A stretch of DNA of 64,000 nucleotides from Hohaiivirga sp031546825 (GTDB lineage Bacteria; Pseudomonadota; Alphaproteobacteria; Rhizobiales; Beijerinckiaceae), in assembly GCA_031546825.1 (NCBI GenBank), contig JAVBJU010000008.1:1-64000 (forward strand). Direction: 5' to 3'. Shown one piece after another: positions 1-9,189 of this stretch. The notes below the pieces were generated by a model that saw nothing but the letters and a program-made list of their open reading frames with translations, made no database searches and was not told the DNA's origin. Within the stretch, counting starts at the first letter, position 1. Each line of letters begins with the position of its first letter. Made by a program: the position numbers and the translations under genes.

Positions 1-51
1 ACGCAAACCCTTGCGCTCATACTTCGCACGAGCGGCTTTTGTCCATGCCAT
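1..51 (-). CDS. IS5-family transposase, N-terminal 17 codons (partial)
   Basis: An ATG at 51 reading leftward encodes MAWTKAARAKYERKGLR before the window edge. This resembles the conserved start of IS5/IS427-type DDE transposases, which continue with a segment beginning YASDLTDAEW. A good Shine-Dalgarno GGAGGG lies four to five bases upstream (about 60-55). Only the start is visible, so catalytic residues and integrity cannot be judged. The gene points away from the exoprotein gene it disrupted. Too short for homology proof on its own, but together with the IS-like end the call is reasonable. Confidence 0.7.
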   Translation of the reverse strand, partial: MAWTKAARAKYERKGLR

Positions 52-138
52 ACGACCCTCCATCGTTCTTCGCAAAACAATGGAATCACAGCATAAAAAG
101 CCGCTCAACCCCTCAATTCGGATTTATGGGGCAGGCTC
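1..138 (-). mobile_element. End of an IS5-family insertion sequence (rest lies outside the window)
   Basis: Read on the minus strand, the host exoprotein frame is interrupted at position 138, where the sequence becomes GAGCCTGCCCCATAAATCC, an end typical of IS5-family (IS427-like) elements. It is followed 87 bases later by a ribosome-binding site and a transposase start. The bases just outside, TTTA/TTAG, fit the short TA-containing targets of this group. The last eight residues of the exoprotein frame (113-138) are therefore IS-encoded. Family assignment is from recall of the transposase N-terminus and the end sequence; the other terminal repeat is not visible. Confidence 0.75.
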
Positions 139-3100
139 TAAATAAACGGGCATTATTGAGCCATGATCCACCAGGCGTCATTTCAATTGTATAAAGTCCG
201 TTAGCGCTAGCATATGTCTGTGCAAAAGCTCCATTGGCACCGCCCCCGCCTGAATAGAAAACAGCTCCCCCAGTTGGGGTGCTTACGTCAATAACCCCCG
301 CTTCTGCCATATAATAATTGTAAACGCCTGAAAATCCACCTTTCCCAAGGCTAGAGCCGCTGACCCCTAGTACCCCAACAGTTGAAATTGAGATGAACTG
401 TCCAGTGGCTCCGTTCCCTGCGCCCGCCGCCCCTTCAACCAAGAACGGAGTCGCGGAACTGGTTTCCGCGCGGAACATGATGCCCGCTTCGGTACGGATA
501 AACATAGTTCCTTCAGCCGACGCTGAGAAGAGAGCATTCGTCCCGGTGGCAGTTGCTCTTATAACGGCTGGTGCCGCCATACTTGCTAGCCCGGTGATAT
601 CAAGGGCGACACCCAACTGATATCCTCCCATACTCGTCAACATCGGGCTTTGAACGCCTACCGCTTGCTGTAATGCGTCAGGGTCACCAACAATTCCCAT
701 TGTTCCGATGGAATTTCTGGTCACTTCCTTTACATTTGGGGCGTTACCAACATTTTGGACAGGAAAATATGGGTTATTATATTCTGGTCCACCCGTGATT
801 GGATTGGAATACAGATACTGGGTTGTTCCATTCCATTGCACTTGCATCGGAGCCGGTAGGGTACCGTCTTCCCCATACATAACGGGGGATTGTTGTCCGT
901 TTAGTATCGCCTGTTGGCCAAGATATCTCTGTATATCATTAATTCTTACACCGGCACCGGGGCCATCATCCTGTGTGCGCCCGAGTTGATTGGTCTCCTG
1001 CAAGAAACTGAATCCTGCTTCCTGCATCATTTTTAGAGCTGTCTGATAACACTCCTCAGCATCTTGAACGCGAAACTCCTTCCAAACCCCGCCAATCCTG
1101 ACCTGGCATGTCCCTGCCGCATAGGCTTTGGTCACAAAGAGGTCCTGCAGATTCCAGCCTTGCTGCCCCGTGCAGGCCTTAAGATCTTCAACAGTATCGA
1201 GATTGAAAGTGCCATTTCTTGCGGCTTCGCGCAGTTGCGCCGCAGTGTTGTTCCCCATCGCCGCAAGCTGATCGAACGTGCGCTCAAATCCCCTAAGCGT
1301 ATCTTGGGTAAATGCTTTCGGGCTGGCTATGTTGTTCACGGCCTGGCTTGACGCGTAGAAACTGACACCCGCGCTTTCGTCCTTCGTGATCACCTGTGCC
1401 TGCGACAGGTCGCGGTTCACCGCCGCCACATCCTGCTTCTGCGCGTCCTGATTGCGAATAATGATGGTGCCCGCGCCGATGGTGGCGTTGGTGTCCTGCT
1501 GACGGTCAGGCTCCGCTATCGAGCCGCTTATAGATGGTCCTGGCGGTAGAATCGTATTGTTCTGATTGAGGGTACCGCTTTTCTCACCTCCGCCCGTGCT
1601 TCCGCTGCTGCCACCTGCGCTACCAGTACCTGCACCCGATCCACTATTCTGAGCCGTCACCCACGAATACGGTGTATCTTTCTGGTTCGAATAGCTCATG
1701 CTGAGCGTCATATCGAATGACGATCCGGTATCGTGGTCCTTGATGGTGGTGAACCCGAGCGTGCCGGTGTCAAGCGTGAGATCGTCAGTTCTCGAGGCAA
1801 TCACCGCGCCATCGATCTGGGTATGGTTTTCAACCCGCACATCAAGTTTGCCACCCGAGTAGATGCCGGTCTGCTCCCGCACCCACGCCACATCACTCTC
1901 GGACGTTCCGCCGCCAGCATAGACCGACATGGCAAACCCGTAGCCAATCGTCACCGAGCCGCCAGCCCGAACAGAGTCGCCCTCCGTGTGCCCAAGATCC
2001 TGACGTGACTGAATGGTCAGATTGTTACCCACGTCGAGCTTCACATCGGAGCCGTAAAGCACCGCGCCCGCAATCGTTGTATCATTGCCCGAATGCAGGC
2101 TGAGCTTGCCATCGGCCACAAGATGCGAGTTCACCTGTTCGGTGGCTGTCGCCTCGTTTTCCGAGCGCGAGAACCCGCCTTCCACATGGAAGCCTGCCGA
2201 ATAGCCGCCTGCGCCCGCACTTGCGCCAACTCCCGCGCCCGCGTTCCACGACTGTGCTTTAGACCCGGATGCAGCATAGGATTGCGCGCTCTCGATGATC
2301 AGATCATGGCCCGCGGAAAGCGTCATGTCTCCGCCCGAATGACCCTGAACCCCGATCATGTGAAGGTCGTTACCCGCGGTGATGGTCAGGTTGCCACCCG
2401 CTTCAAGCGAGGTGCCATGCGCCGTCAGAACACTTTCATAGGCGCTGGTCTTCTTCCCTTCGCCGCCCGCGGTGATGCTGGCGCTGCCGCGCGGGCCGCC
2501 CGCCGCCGCAGAAATCGTGTCCATCGCTTTCATCACGCCGGAGATCACTCCGACCGCCTGGTAGCCTGCACCGCCGTGGCCCGAATTGAAGATGTCGTCC
2601 ACCTGCTGCAAGCTCGAGATGATCCCGGTCACGTTCTGGGTTGCTTTTGCCGTCACCCCCGTGAAAAACTGATCAGTCTTCGTGGTCGTGGCATAGGTGT
2701 CATGGGCAACCGTCATATTGATATCATGACCGGCTGTCAGGGTAATGTTGCCAGGTGAGGCAATGGTGGCCGCCTGCAGGGTGATATCGTTACCCGCATT
2801 CATGACCACACCCGCACCGCCCTGGATCACCGACGGGATGATCGTGGTCTGGTCCTGGGTGTATTCCTGCCGTTCGCGGTGATAGCCGTATTGCGCTTTC
2901 AACTCACTATCGTAGGAACGTTCGCCGATGCCGAAGCCGGAAACGGTTCTTTTATAGTCGTAATTTGAGCTGTTCTCGCCGGGGGTGACCGTAATATCGC
3001 GCCCAGCCGAAAGCCCCGCCGTGCCGCCTGCCGAGATAATCGATCCCTGAATGGCGATATCCTGCGTGGCCGTTATCGTCAGATTGCCACCCGCTGCCAG

Positions 3101-4729
3101 CGTCGAGGCGACATTCTCGAGGGTATCGGTTTCAATGGAGGTGCTTTTTCTACCGCGGTAATTGGCCCAGCCATCGCCTGAGCCGACGCCGATACCGGAT
3201 TTGGTCTGATTCGCACTGTTCGCTGTGGTATTCTGTCCTGCCGTGATGGTGACGGAAGCGTTATCCTTGCCGTTTGCGCCTGCGCCCGCCGCAACCAGCA
3301 TATCGTTTCCGGACACCAGGTTCGAAGCGTGGATATTGACGTTGCCCGCTGCTGCAACCGTCAGATTGCCGCCTGCGACGATGTTTGATGCCACTTCCGT
3401 TGTGCTGTCATGGCTGGACGAGGTTGTCTTCGTACGCCACACATTGCTCGATTTGTTGGTTTCGGATTGGTGGCTCACATCTGTCACAGAGGAGATCGAC
3501 AGGTCATTACCCGCCATTAATGAGACATTGCCAAGCGCAATCACCGAAGAGCCCGCGATGGTCAGGTTATTGCCCGCAAACAGCGTGGCATCCCCGCCCG
3601 AATAAATCGTGCCGCCGTAATTTTGGGTGGAGGAGGATTCCGCACTGTATTTCTTGGAGGTTTCCGACGCGCTGTTCGACACCACCGTGCTGGTGAGGAT
3701 GAGATCACCCCCCGCCACGAGATTGAGCGCCTTGTCAGCAATGATGGTACCGCCGATATTGGTGAGGTTGCCGGTGGTGACAATCTGAATGACGTTCCCG
3801 GCGAGCAGGCCACCATCCTGGATCATCTCCACATGGTGGGTTCCACGGATGCCATTTGCGCCATCCATCAAGGTTGCGGAGCGGCGCTCATTGGTGAACG
3901 TGTCGGCGGAGATTGACAGGGTGTTGGTGGCAAGGATGGCACCGGAGTTATAGATGGTTCCGCCGGAGAGGTAGATGTCGTCGGCGACCACGGCGCCACC
4001 GTTGGTCTTGGTCCATTCGGCAAGCCGTGTCTCCGGCAGGATCAGTTGCGGCACGAGAACGGTCTGGCCGTTGATATTCTGGGCGACATACCACAGGATC
4101 GGCTCGGTCAGAGATGCGCGCTGGGCTGCGGTGAGGGTGTCACCGAGCTTGATGTCGGGGTGGCTTTTGAGGAAGTCCACCGTGCCCTGCCACAACGCTT
4201 CCTGCTGCTCGGCGGGGTTGCGGTATTTGGGGTCGAGGAAGGCGCGACCGGTCTGGTCGAGGATGGCCTGCTGGATGGCCCGCCGCTCGGTGGTCGGATC
4301 GGCGAAGAAAGCGAGGTTGGTGCGGACATCGCCGACCTGTTCGAGGATCCAGCCGGGGCCACGCTCATTGGCGTCACCCGGAATGGGTGCGGCATTGAGA
4401 TAGGTGATGCCATTGATGGTGACCGGGTGGGTTGACGGCCCTGAGAAGCCGCCGGTGCGGCCATCGACGCCGGTTGATCCCGGCGCATTGAAGTAGCGGG
4501 TGAGATCAATGACCGGGTCAGGCAGGCGCGGTGCGGCCATCGCCTGGTTGGGGTCAGTGATGCCCAGCGCAATAGACTGGCCGCGGATGACGATCTGTTC
4601 GGCCTGGAACGTGCCAGACCCCACCACCGACGTGCCACCGCGGATATCGGCGATCCCGGACGCGTAGATCAGCGCCGAGGTCTCGGTTGACGGTTCTTCG
4701 AACGTGCCGCGATAGCCCTTTTGTTGCAA
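113..4729 (-). CDS. FhaB/CdiA-type two-partner secretion exoprotein, C-terminal part (frameshifted and IS-truncated)
   Basis: This open frame continues the haemagglutinin-repeat protein at 4669-8427 after a one-base frameshift; the nominal TTG at 4729 is unlikely to be a real start. About 1,100 residues are haemagglutinin-type beta-helix repeats (recurring GGNLTITAGNDI-like units), with a Gly/Ser-rich linker near residue 1080. After that comes a non-repetitive C-terminal region with Cys-containing segments. The last 60 residues carry VFYSGGGGANGAF and TIEMTPGGSWLNN, resembling a polymorphic-toxin C-terminal domain, but this stops abruptly because an IS5-type element is inserted at 138. The final residues RACPINPN are IS-encoded. 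By family, such proteins are exported by an FhaC-type partner and act in adhesion or contact-dependent inhibition. Here it is probably non-functional. Confidence 0.8.
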   Translation of the reverse strand: MQQKGYRGTFEEPSTETSALIYASGIADIRGGTSVVGSGTFQAEQIVIRGQSIALGITDPNQAMAAPRLPDPVIDLTRYFNAPGSTGVDGRTGGFSGPSTHPVTINGITYLNAAPIPGDANERGPGWILEQVGDVRTNLAFFADPTTERRAIQQAILDQTGRAFLDPKYRNPAEQQEALWQGTVDFLKSHPDIKLGDTLTAAQRASLTEPILWYVAQNINGQTVLVPQLILPETRLAEWTKTNGGAVVADDIYLSGGTIYNSGAILATNTLSISADTFTNERRSATLMDGANGIRGTHHVEMIQDGGLLAGNVIQIVTTGNLTNIGGTIIADKALNLVAGGDLILTSTVVSNSASETSKKYSAESSSTQNYGGTIYSGGDATLFAGNNLTIAGSSVIALGNVSLMAGNDLSISSVTDVSHQSETNKSSNVWRTKTTSSSHDSTTEVASNIVAGGNLTVAAAGNVNIHASNLVSGNDMLVAAGAGANGKDNASVTITAGQNTTANSANQTKSGIGVGSGDGWANYRGRKSTSIETDTLENVASTLAAGGNLTITATQDIAIQGSIISAGGTAGLSAGRDITVTPGENSSNYDYKRTVSGFGIGERSYDSELKAQYGYHRERQEYTQDQTTIIPSVIQGGAGVVMNAGNDITLQAATIASPGNITLTAGHDINMTVAHDTYATTTKTDQFFTGVTAKATQNVTGIISSLQQVDDIFNSGHGGAGYQAVGVISGVMKAMDTISAAAGGPRGSASITAGGEGKKTSAYESVLTAHGTSLEAGGNLTITAGNDLHMIGVQGHSGGDMTLSAGHDLIIESAQSYAASGSKAQSWNAGAGVGASAGAGGYSAGFHVEGGFSRSENEATATEQVNSHLVADGKLSLHSGNDTTIAGAVLYGSDVKLDVGNNLTIQSRQDLGHTEGDSVRAGGSVTIGYGFAMSVYAGGGTSESDVAWVREQTGIYSGGKLDVRVENHTQIDGAVIASRTDDLTLDTGTLGFTTIKDHDTGSSFDMTLSMSYSNQKDTPYSWVTAQNSGSGAGTGSAGGSSGSTGGGEKSGTLNQNNTILPPGPSISGSIAEPDRQQDTNATIGAGTIIIRNQDAQKQDVAAVNRDLSQAQVITKDESAGVSFYASSQAVNNIASPKAFTQDTLRGFERTFDQLAAMGNNTAAQLREAARNGTFNLDTVEDLKACTGQQGWNLQDLFVTKAYAAGTCQVRIGGVWKEFRVQDAEECYQTALKMMQEAGFSFLQETNQLGRTQDDGPGAGVRINDIQRYLGQQAILNGQQSPVMYGEDGTLPAPMQVQWNGTTQYLYSNPITGGPEYNNPYFPVQNVGNAPNVKEVTRNSIGTMGIVGDPDALQQAVGVQSPMLTSMGGYQLGVALDITGLASMAAPAVIRATATGTNALFSASAEGTMFIRTEAGIMFRAETSSATPFLVEGAAGAGNGATGQFISISTVGVLGVSGSSLGKGGFSGVYNYYMAEAGVIDVSTPTGGAVFYSGGGGANGAFAQTYASANGLYTIEMTPGGSWLNNARLFRACPINPN

Positions 4730-7700
4730 TCGCCGCCTGAACCGGCACAGCCGGTCTTGTAGAGGTCGTAATAGCGGCGCAAGGGGCGGGCCTGGTTCTC
4801 GATGGAGTTGGCCTCGATAACCAGGTTGCCGCCCGACGACAGGGTGGACGCGTTGTTTTTGACCGCGCCCGCGCGGATCGAGAGAGAGCCGCCGGCATTG
4901 ATGATGGCGGCATCGGTGGTCTCATAGGTCTCGTAGTGTCTGTGCTCCCAGGTGCTTTCCGAGCCGCCCCCGCGTTCCTCTACCCACCACAGCCGCACGG
5001 CGGTGGCACCGCGCGTGTTGAGAATGGTGCCGCCCACATCAAGCGCCATGTCGCCGACGCTTTCGATCACCGAGGAGTAATTGTTGAGATTGCCCGCAGC
5101 CGTCAGGGCAGCATTGCCCCGGGTATAAATGATCGCGCCGCCGTACGCCGCCGGGTTGTTATTGCCCACGGTGATGGAGCCACCCGAGGTCAGCGACAGG
5201 TCGGAGCGCGAGGCCAACGTGCCAAGCACCGTCACATCGCCACCGTAGTTGAGATAGAGCGAGCCATCGACAATCAGAGACTGATCGGCCGCGATGGTGA
5301 GGCCCTGATTGCGCAGGGTGAGGGCAAAGTCTTTGCCGTAATTGAACTGACCGGCGGCCACATCATTGGCGTGGAACAGATCAAGATTGGAGGTGTTGGC
5401 CGAGATCACCGTGGAGGCCGTGCCCTGCAACAGGCTGTGGGGGCCGTTGGTCAGCGCGTTCGACAGGGCAATCTGCAGCTGGCCACCCGACAGGATGGCG
5501 GCGCTTGAGGCCGTGCCGCTGTTGGTGAGGTCGGAGGCGGTGATCAGCAGCAAAGTGTCGGAGGTGATGACGCCCTGATTGGTGAGTGCGCCCGGCAGGG
5601 TGAGCGACAGGGCATGCGCCTGAATGGTTGCGCCGGAGGCATTGGTGAGGGAGGCAGCATTGACCAGCAGATTGTTGGTGGTCTGGATGATGCCGCTATT
5701 GGCAAGCGCGCCCGAAAGGGCGATGCCAGAGATGCGGTTTGAGGCATCATTGGGGTCAATCCGGCTTGCTTCAAGCGCGGTGATCTTGCCGGCATTGGTG
5801 AGGTTGGTGCCGAAGATGTTGAGGATGTTTTGGGCCTCAACCGCACCGGCATTGCCGATATCGCCAGCGATCTGCAGTGTGAGGTCATAGGCACCGATGC
5901 GCCCTCCCGCCCGGTTGGCGAGGATCTGGCTTCGGATGTTCAAGGCGTCATCCGCAAGAATCTGGCCGGAGTTATCGATGGCTCCCGCAACGGTCAGCGC
6001 AACCTCCGTGCCCGAAACGCTGCCGGAGGCGTTCGCCGTATAGGACGCGACAGTCAAGCCGATGGTGCCATTGGCCTGGATCGAGCCGGTATTATTGAGG
6101 CCAACCCCGCTCAATGTGAGATCGGTCTCCGACAGGATCTGACCGGCATTGGAGACATCGCCCAGAATGCTCAGATTGACTGCGGTGCCGTAGATGACGC
6201 CGCCATTGCCAAGGGAGGCCGCAGACGCCGTCACCCCTTGGGTGCCGATGAGGGTGCCGTTATTGGCCAGAGCACCGGTCAATGCCAGTGCGAGAGTGTG
6301 GCCGCTCAGGCGTGAACCGGTCTCGCCGCCATAGGAAACCGCATTGACGGTTGCCGCACCATTGGCCTGGATCGTCCCGACATTCCACACATCACCCGCC
6401 GTAATCGACAAGCTGGCCAGCGACAGAATTTGCCCGGCATTGGATGCCGCGCCGCTCAGCGTCAGGGAGATGCCTTCGCCATAGAGGGTCGCGCCAGTGT
6501 GGTTTGTGAGGCTTGCGGCGGTAAGGGTCACGCCACCAAGCGCCTGCAGTGTTCCGGCGTTATCGAACGCGCCAGAAATAATCAGATCGGCCTTTGCCCC
6601 CGCAAGCAGTGCCTGCGCGGAATTTGCGGTGTAGGAAGCCGATTTGAGGGTCAGATCGCCATTGGCTTGGATCGCGCCTGCGTTCATGACCGCGCCGAGA
6701 GCCGTGACCGCGAGCTTGCCTTCCGACAGGATTTTGCCAGCGTTGAGCAGGTTGGCATTAACCGCAACCGTCACATCCGGCCCATAGATGGTGCCACTGG
6801 CCTGATTGGTCAGCGCGCCCGTGCGCACCACCGTGGAAAGCCGCCCATACAAAAGACCGGCATTGCTAATACTGTCCGACAGCGTCAACATCAGATTATC
6901 GGCAACAATCTGGCCGGTTGCCTCGTTGACCAGCGCCCGCCCGAGATTGAGGGTCAGGTTGGGGTAATTGAGCGTGGTCGTATTGGTCAGCGTGCCGCGC
7001 ACATCCACATGGATCATCCCACCCGACTGGAAGCCGGTGCCTTCGCCAAGCCGCACATCGTGCCCGAGCACCGACACGCGGTCTTGCCCGGCCAGAACGC
7101 TTTGCTCCAGGCTGACATTGTAAAGCCCGGCGAGATTGATGCTCGACCCGACCGCCTGGAAGCTGGACGTGGTGACATTCGCCCCTTCGATATCAATCTG
7201 CCCGGTGGCGGCCATCGAGCCCGATGCCGTCACAGTGCCGCCTGCAACCACGCCGATGCTGGTGCCAGCCTGCAGAACGCCGTTGCTGGAGAGATCCCGT
7301 ACCGCTTCCAGCACGAGGGCATCATTGGCGGTAACCGTCACAGCGCCGATGGTGATCGCGCCGCCCGCGCCCGTCAGTCGACCCATGGCTTGCTGCGTGC
7401 CGTTCAGCGATAATATGCCCGCCGCGTCATAGCGCAGATCGCCGGTGGAGCCCGCAGCGGTAACCGCAAGATCGCCCGCGGAGGTGATGGCAACGAGACC
7501 GGAAAGCCTGGTCACGCCGCCGCGCCCATCTGGTGTCTCGATACCGAGCGCCGTCAGATCACCATTGAACTGAACCCCGACATTAACATCATGCGAGATC
7601 GCCGAAATCGTGCCCGCCTGGATGATGCCATTGGCACCCGTGACAATGCCCGGACCCGTAACAGGAGCCGCCCCGGCAATCTGGCTCGCGACATCGCTGG

Positions 7701-8427
7701 TCTGGTTCCAGTTAATCGCGCCAGCCCGCATGCGCACGGCACCCGCCGCATTGATCGGCGCATTTACTTCAATCTGACGACCGACGAGATCGAGATTGCC
7801 CATCCGGCCAACCGTGCCGTCAGGATTGATGGCGGCCACACCGGCACCATCAATGGTCACCTTGCCGCGCGTTACCGAGAACGCCACCGTGCCACGGTCA
7901 TAATCGACAACCGGCGCGCCCGACGACAAGGTCACGCGACCGGTGTTGATGAATGTGCACGAAGAACAGGTCACGCCATTGGGGTTGGCAACGATCACAT
8001 CGGCTTTGGAGCCGAACACTTCGGTCGGCCCATTCAACAGCGACGCCGATGAGCCGGTCACTTCATTGAGAATAACCGAGGCCGGCCGGCTGTTCTGAAG
8101 GTTGGGGTTCCCCCAGATCTGCCCGCCCAGCACCGAGGTGCCAGAAAGCCCGGAATTGTTGAGAATGACACCGCGCGTGTCGACGTTGTACTGCTCGTAT
8201 TTGTTATGGGACAACCCACCAAACGACGGCTTGGTGACATCAATCACCGGCACGCCGTTCGCCGCAGCCCCCACACGCGGTTGAAACTGGATCGGAGCAC
8301 GCGGATCGCTCACCACCTGAGCCCGTGCCGATACAAGCACACCAAACGGCCCGTTCAACACCAAAGCCGCAGACAAGACCGCGCTCAAAACACGACGGGA
8401 AACCCCAGATTGCCCAATCAACCGCAT
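4669..8427 (-). CDS. FhaB/CdiA-type two-partner secretion exoprotein, N-terminal part with TPS domain
   Basis: This is the N-terminal half of a filamentous-haemagglutinin-like exoprotein. The ATG at 8427 is preferred over an in-frame codon at 8511 because GGGG lies 9 bases upstream and the protein then begins with a signal peptide ending near VSARA. The TPS secretion domain follows (about residues 40-250), with the diagnostic NPNL and NPNG motifs and the sequence VILNEVTGSSASLLNGPTEV. After that come dozens of beta-helix repeats of the LTNAGTIQANG type. The frame ends at 4669 shortly after YYDLYKTGCAGSGGDCNK, where one base is missing relative to the continuing frame at 4729-113. The intact protein would be about 2,800 residues. 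It is divergent from the ialB-tpsA-tpsB operon, whose transporter is the likely partner. Confidence 0.85.
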   Translation of the reverse strand: MRLIGQSGVSRRVLSAVLSAALVLNGPFGVLVSARAQVVSDPRAPIQFQPRVGAAANGVPVIDVTKPSFGGLSHNKYEQYNVDTRGVILNNSGLSGTSVLGGQIWGNPNLQNSRPASVILNEVTGSSASLLNGPTEVFGSKADVIVANPNGVTCSSCTFINTGRVTLSSGAPVVDYDRGTVAFSVTRGKVTIDGAGVAAINPDGTVGRMGNLDLVGRQIEVNAPINAAGAVRMRAGAINWNQTSDVASQIAGAAPVTGPGIVTGANGIIQAGTISAISHDVNVGVQFNGDLTALGIETPDGRGGVTRLSGLVAITSAGDLAVTAAGSTGDLRYDAAGILSLNGTQQAMGRLTGAGGAITIGAVTVTANDALVLEAVRDLSSNGVLQAGTSIGVVAGGTVTASGSMAATGQIDIEGANVTTSSFQAVGSSINLAGLYNVSLEQSVLAGQDRVSVLGHDVRLGEGTGFQSGGMIHVDVRGTLTNTTTLNYPNLTLNLGRALVNEATGQIVADNLMLTLSDSISNAGLLYGRLSTVVRTGALTNQASGTIYGPDVTVAVNANLLNAGKILSEGKLAVTALGAVMNAGAIQANGDLTLKSASYTANSAQALLAGAKADLIISGAFDNAGTLQALGGVTLTAASLTNHTGATLYGEGISLTLSGAASNAGQILSLASLSITAGDVWNVGTIQANGAATVNAVSYGGETGSRLSGHTLALALTGALANNGTLIGTQGVTASAASLGNGGVIYGTAVNLSILGDVSNAGQILSETDLTLSGVGLNNTGSIQANGTIGLTVASYTANASGSVSGTEVALTVAGAIDNSGQILADDALNIRSQILANRAGGRIGAYDLTLQIAGDIGNAGAVEAQNILNIFGTNLTNAGKITALEASRIDPNDASNRISGIALSGALANSGIIQTTNNLLVNAASLTNASGATIQAHALSLTLPGALTNQGVITSDTLLLITASDLTNSGTASSAAILSGGQLQIALSNALTNGPHSLLQGTASTVISANTSNLDLFHANDVAAGQFNYGKDFALTLRNQGLTIAADQSLIVDGSLYLNYGGDVTVLGTLASRSDLSLTSGGSITVGNNNPAAYGGAIIYTRGNAALTAAGNLNNYSSVIESVGDMALDVGGTILNTRGATAVRLWWVEERGGGSESTWEHRHYETYETTDAAIINAGGSLSIRAGAVKNNASTLSSGGNLVIEANSIENQARPLRRYYDLYKTGCAGSGGDCNKRAIAARSKNRQPRPRR

Positions 8428-8601
8428 CAAATTTGCCCCAATCTTACGCAAAATGCAGCCATATCCGCAAAGCCAAACCAAGCCCCAGACTGCGCTCAAG
8501 CTTAACCTCATTCCTCAATAAAGAAAAATTTCCTTGCATGCAATAACCGACCCATCCATTAAGGGGGAAGAGCGGATGATTCGATCCAACGGGGATAGGG
8601 A

Positions 8602-9189
8602 ATGCGGATGGTGCCGGAACAAAGGATTTCCGAGCGGATTCTGGTGTCATGGGCACGCAGAAGCACATCGCTTTGTACGCTCTTCATCCTCGGCTTGATC
8701 GGACTTCCTGTCTCAGCCCATTCCCAGGAGAGTGCAAAGCGCTTTGATGCCTGGGAAGTTAGTTGTCCGGCAACAGGCAATCCCACAGAAGCAGCGACAC
8801 CATCACCGGATCGCCAGACTAGCTGCCGCCTGTCGCAGCGGCTGGCCGCAAATGACACCGGCCAAACGGTTTTTGCGCTGACCATTGTTAAAGGCACCAA
8901 GAAGGACGATTTGGTCGGCATCGTATCCATCCCGTTGGGCGGTTATATTGCGCCGGGCATTGAAATGCGCGTCGACGGCAAGAAGACCTACAAACTTCTG
9001 GTTGAGACATGTAACACTTCGGGCTGCCATGCCGGTTTTCCGATTCCGCTCGCCCTGCAAAAGGAATGGGGGCGCGCAAAAGAATTGTCATTCCGCATTT
9101 GGACGGCAAAGGCAAAGCCCGCCGATATCGGCGTGACACTCACGGGCTTCGATGACGGGCTGAAAAACCTCAGGGAGCGCGCAAAATGA
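8602..9189 (+). CDS. Invasion-associated locus B (IalB) family periplasmic protein
   Basis: A 195-residue exported protein with a long basic N-region and a hydrophobic signal sequence (about residues 22-40, ending near VSAHSQ). The mature part has the IalB pattern: FDAWEVSCP, TSCRLSQRL, and a C-terminal CNTSGCHAGFPI cysteine pair. IalB-family proteins are small periplasmic or surface proteins of alphaproteobacteria linked to host-cell invasion; their biochemical role is unclear. It is the first gene of the plus-strand operon, and its TGA overlaps the ATG of the exoprotein gene (ATGA at 9186). That overlap suggests translational coupling and a role connected with TPS secretion (inference). ATG at 8608 is an alternative start with better spacing from GGGA. 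Confidence 0.85.
   Translation: MRMVPEQRISERILVSWARRSTSLCTLFILGLIGLPVSAHSQESAKRFDAWEVSCPATGNPTEAATPSPDRQTSCRLSQRLAANDTGQTVFALTIVKGTKKDDLVGIVSIPLGGYIAPGIEMRVDGKKTYKLLVETCNTSGCHAGFPIPLALQKEWGRAKELSFRIWTAKAKPADIGVTLTGFDDGLKNLRERAK

Noticed and set aside
4690..4740. Programmed -1 ribosomal frameshifting joining the two exoprotein halves
   Set aside because: The zero-frame codons are AAC AAA AGG, giving C AAA AGG, which does not fit the X XXY YYZ slippery heptamer; no clear downstream structure was seen. Indel or sequencing error is simpler.
5400..7000. Regularly repeated short segments resembling a CRISPR or tandem DNA repeat
   Set aside because: They are degenerate protein-level repeats of the haemagglutinin beta-helix (LTNAGTIQANG-like), not conserved DNA repeats with unique spacers.
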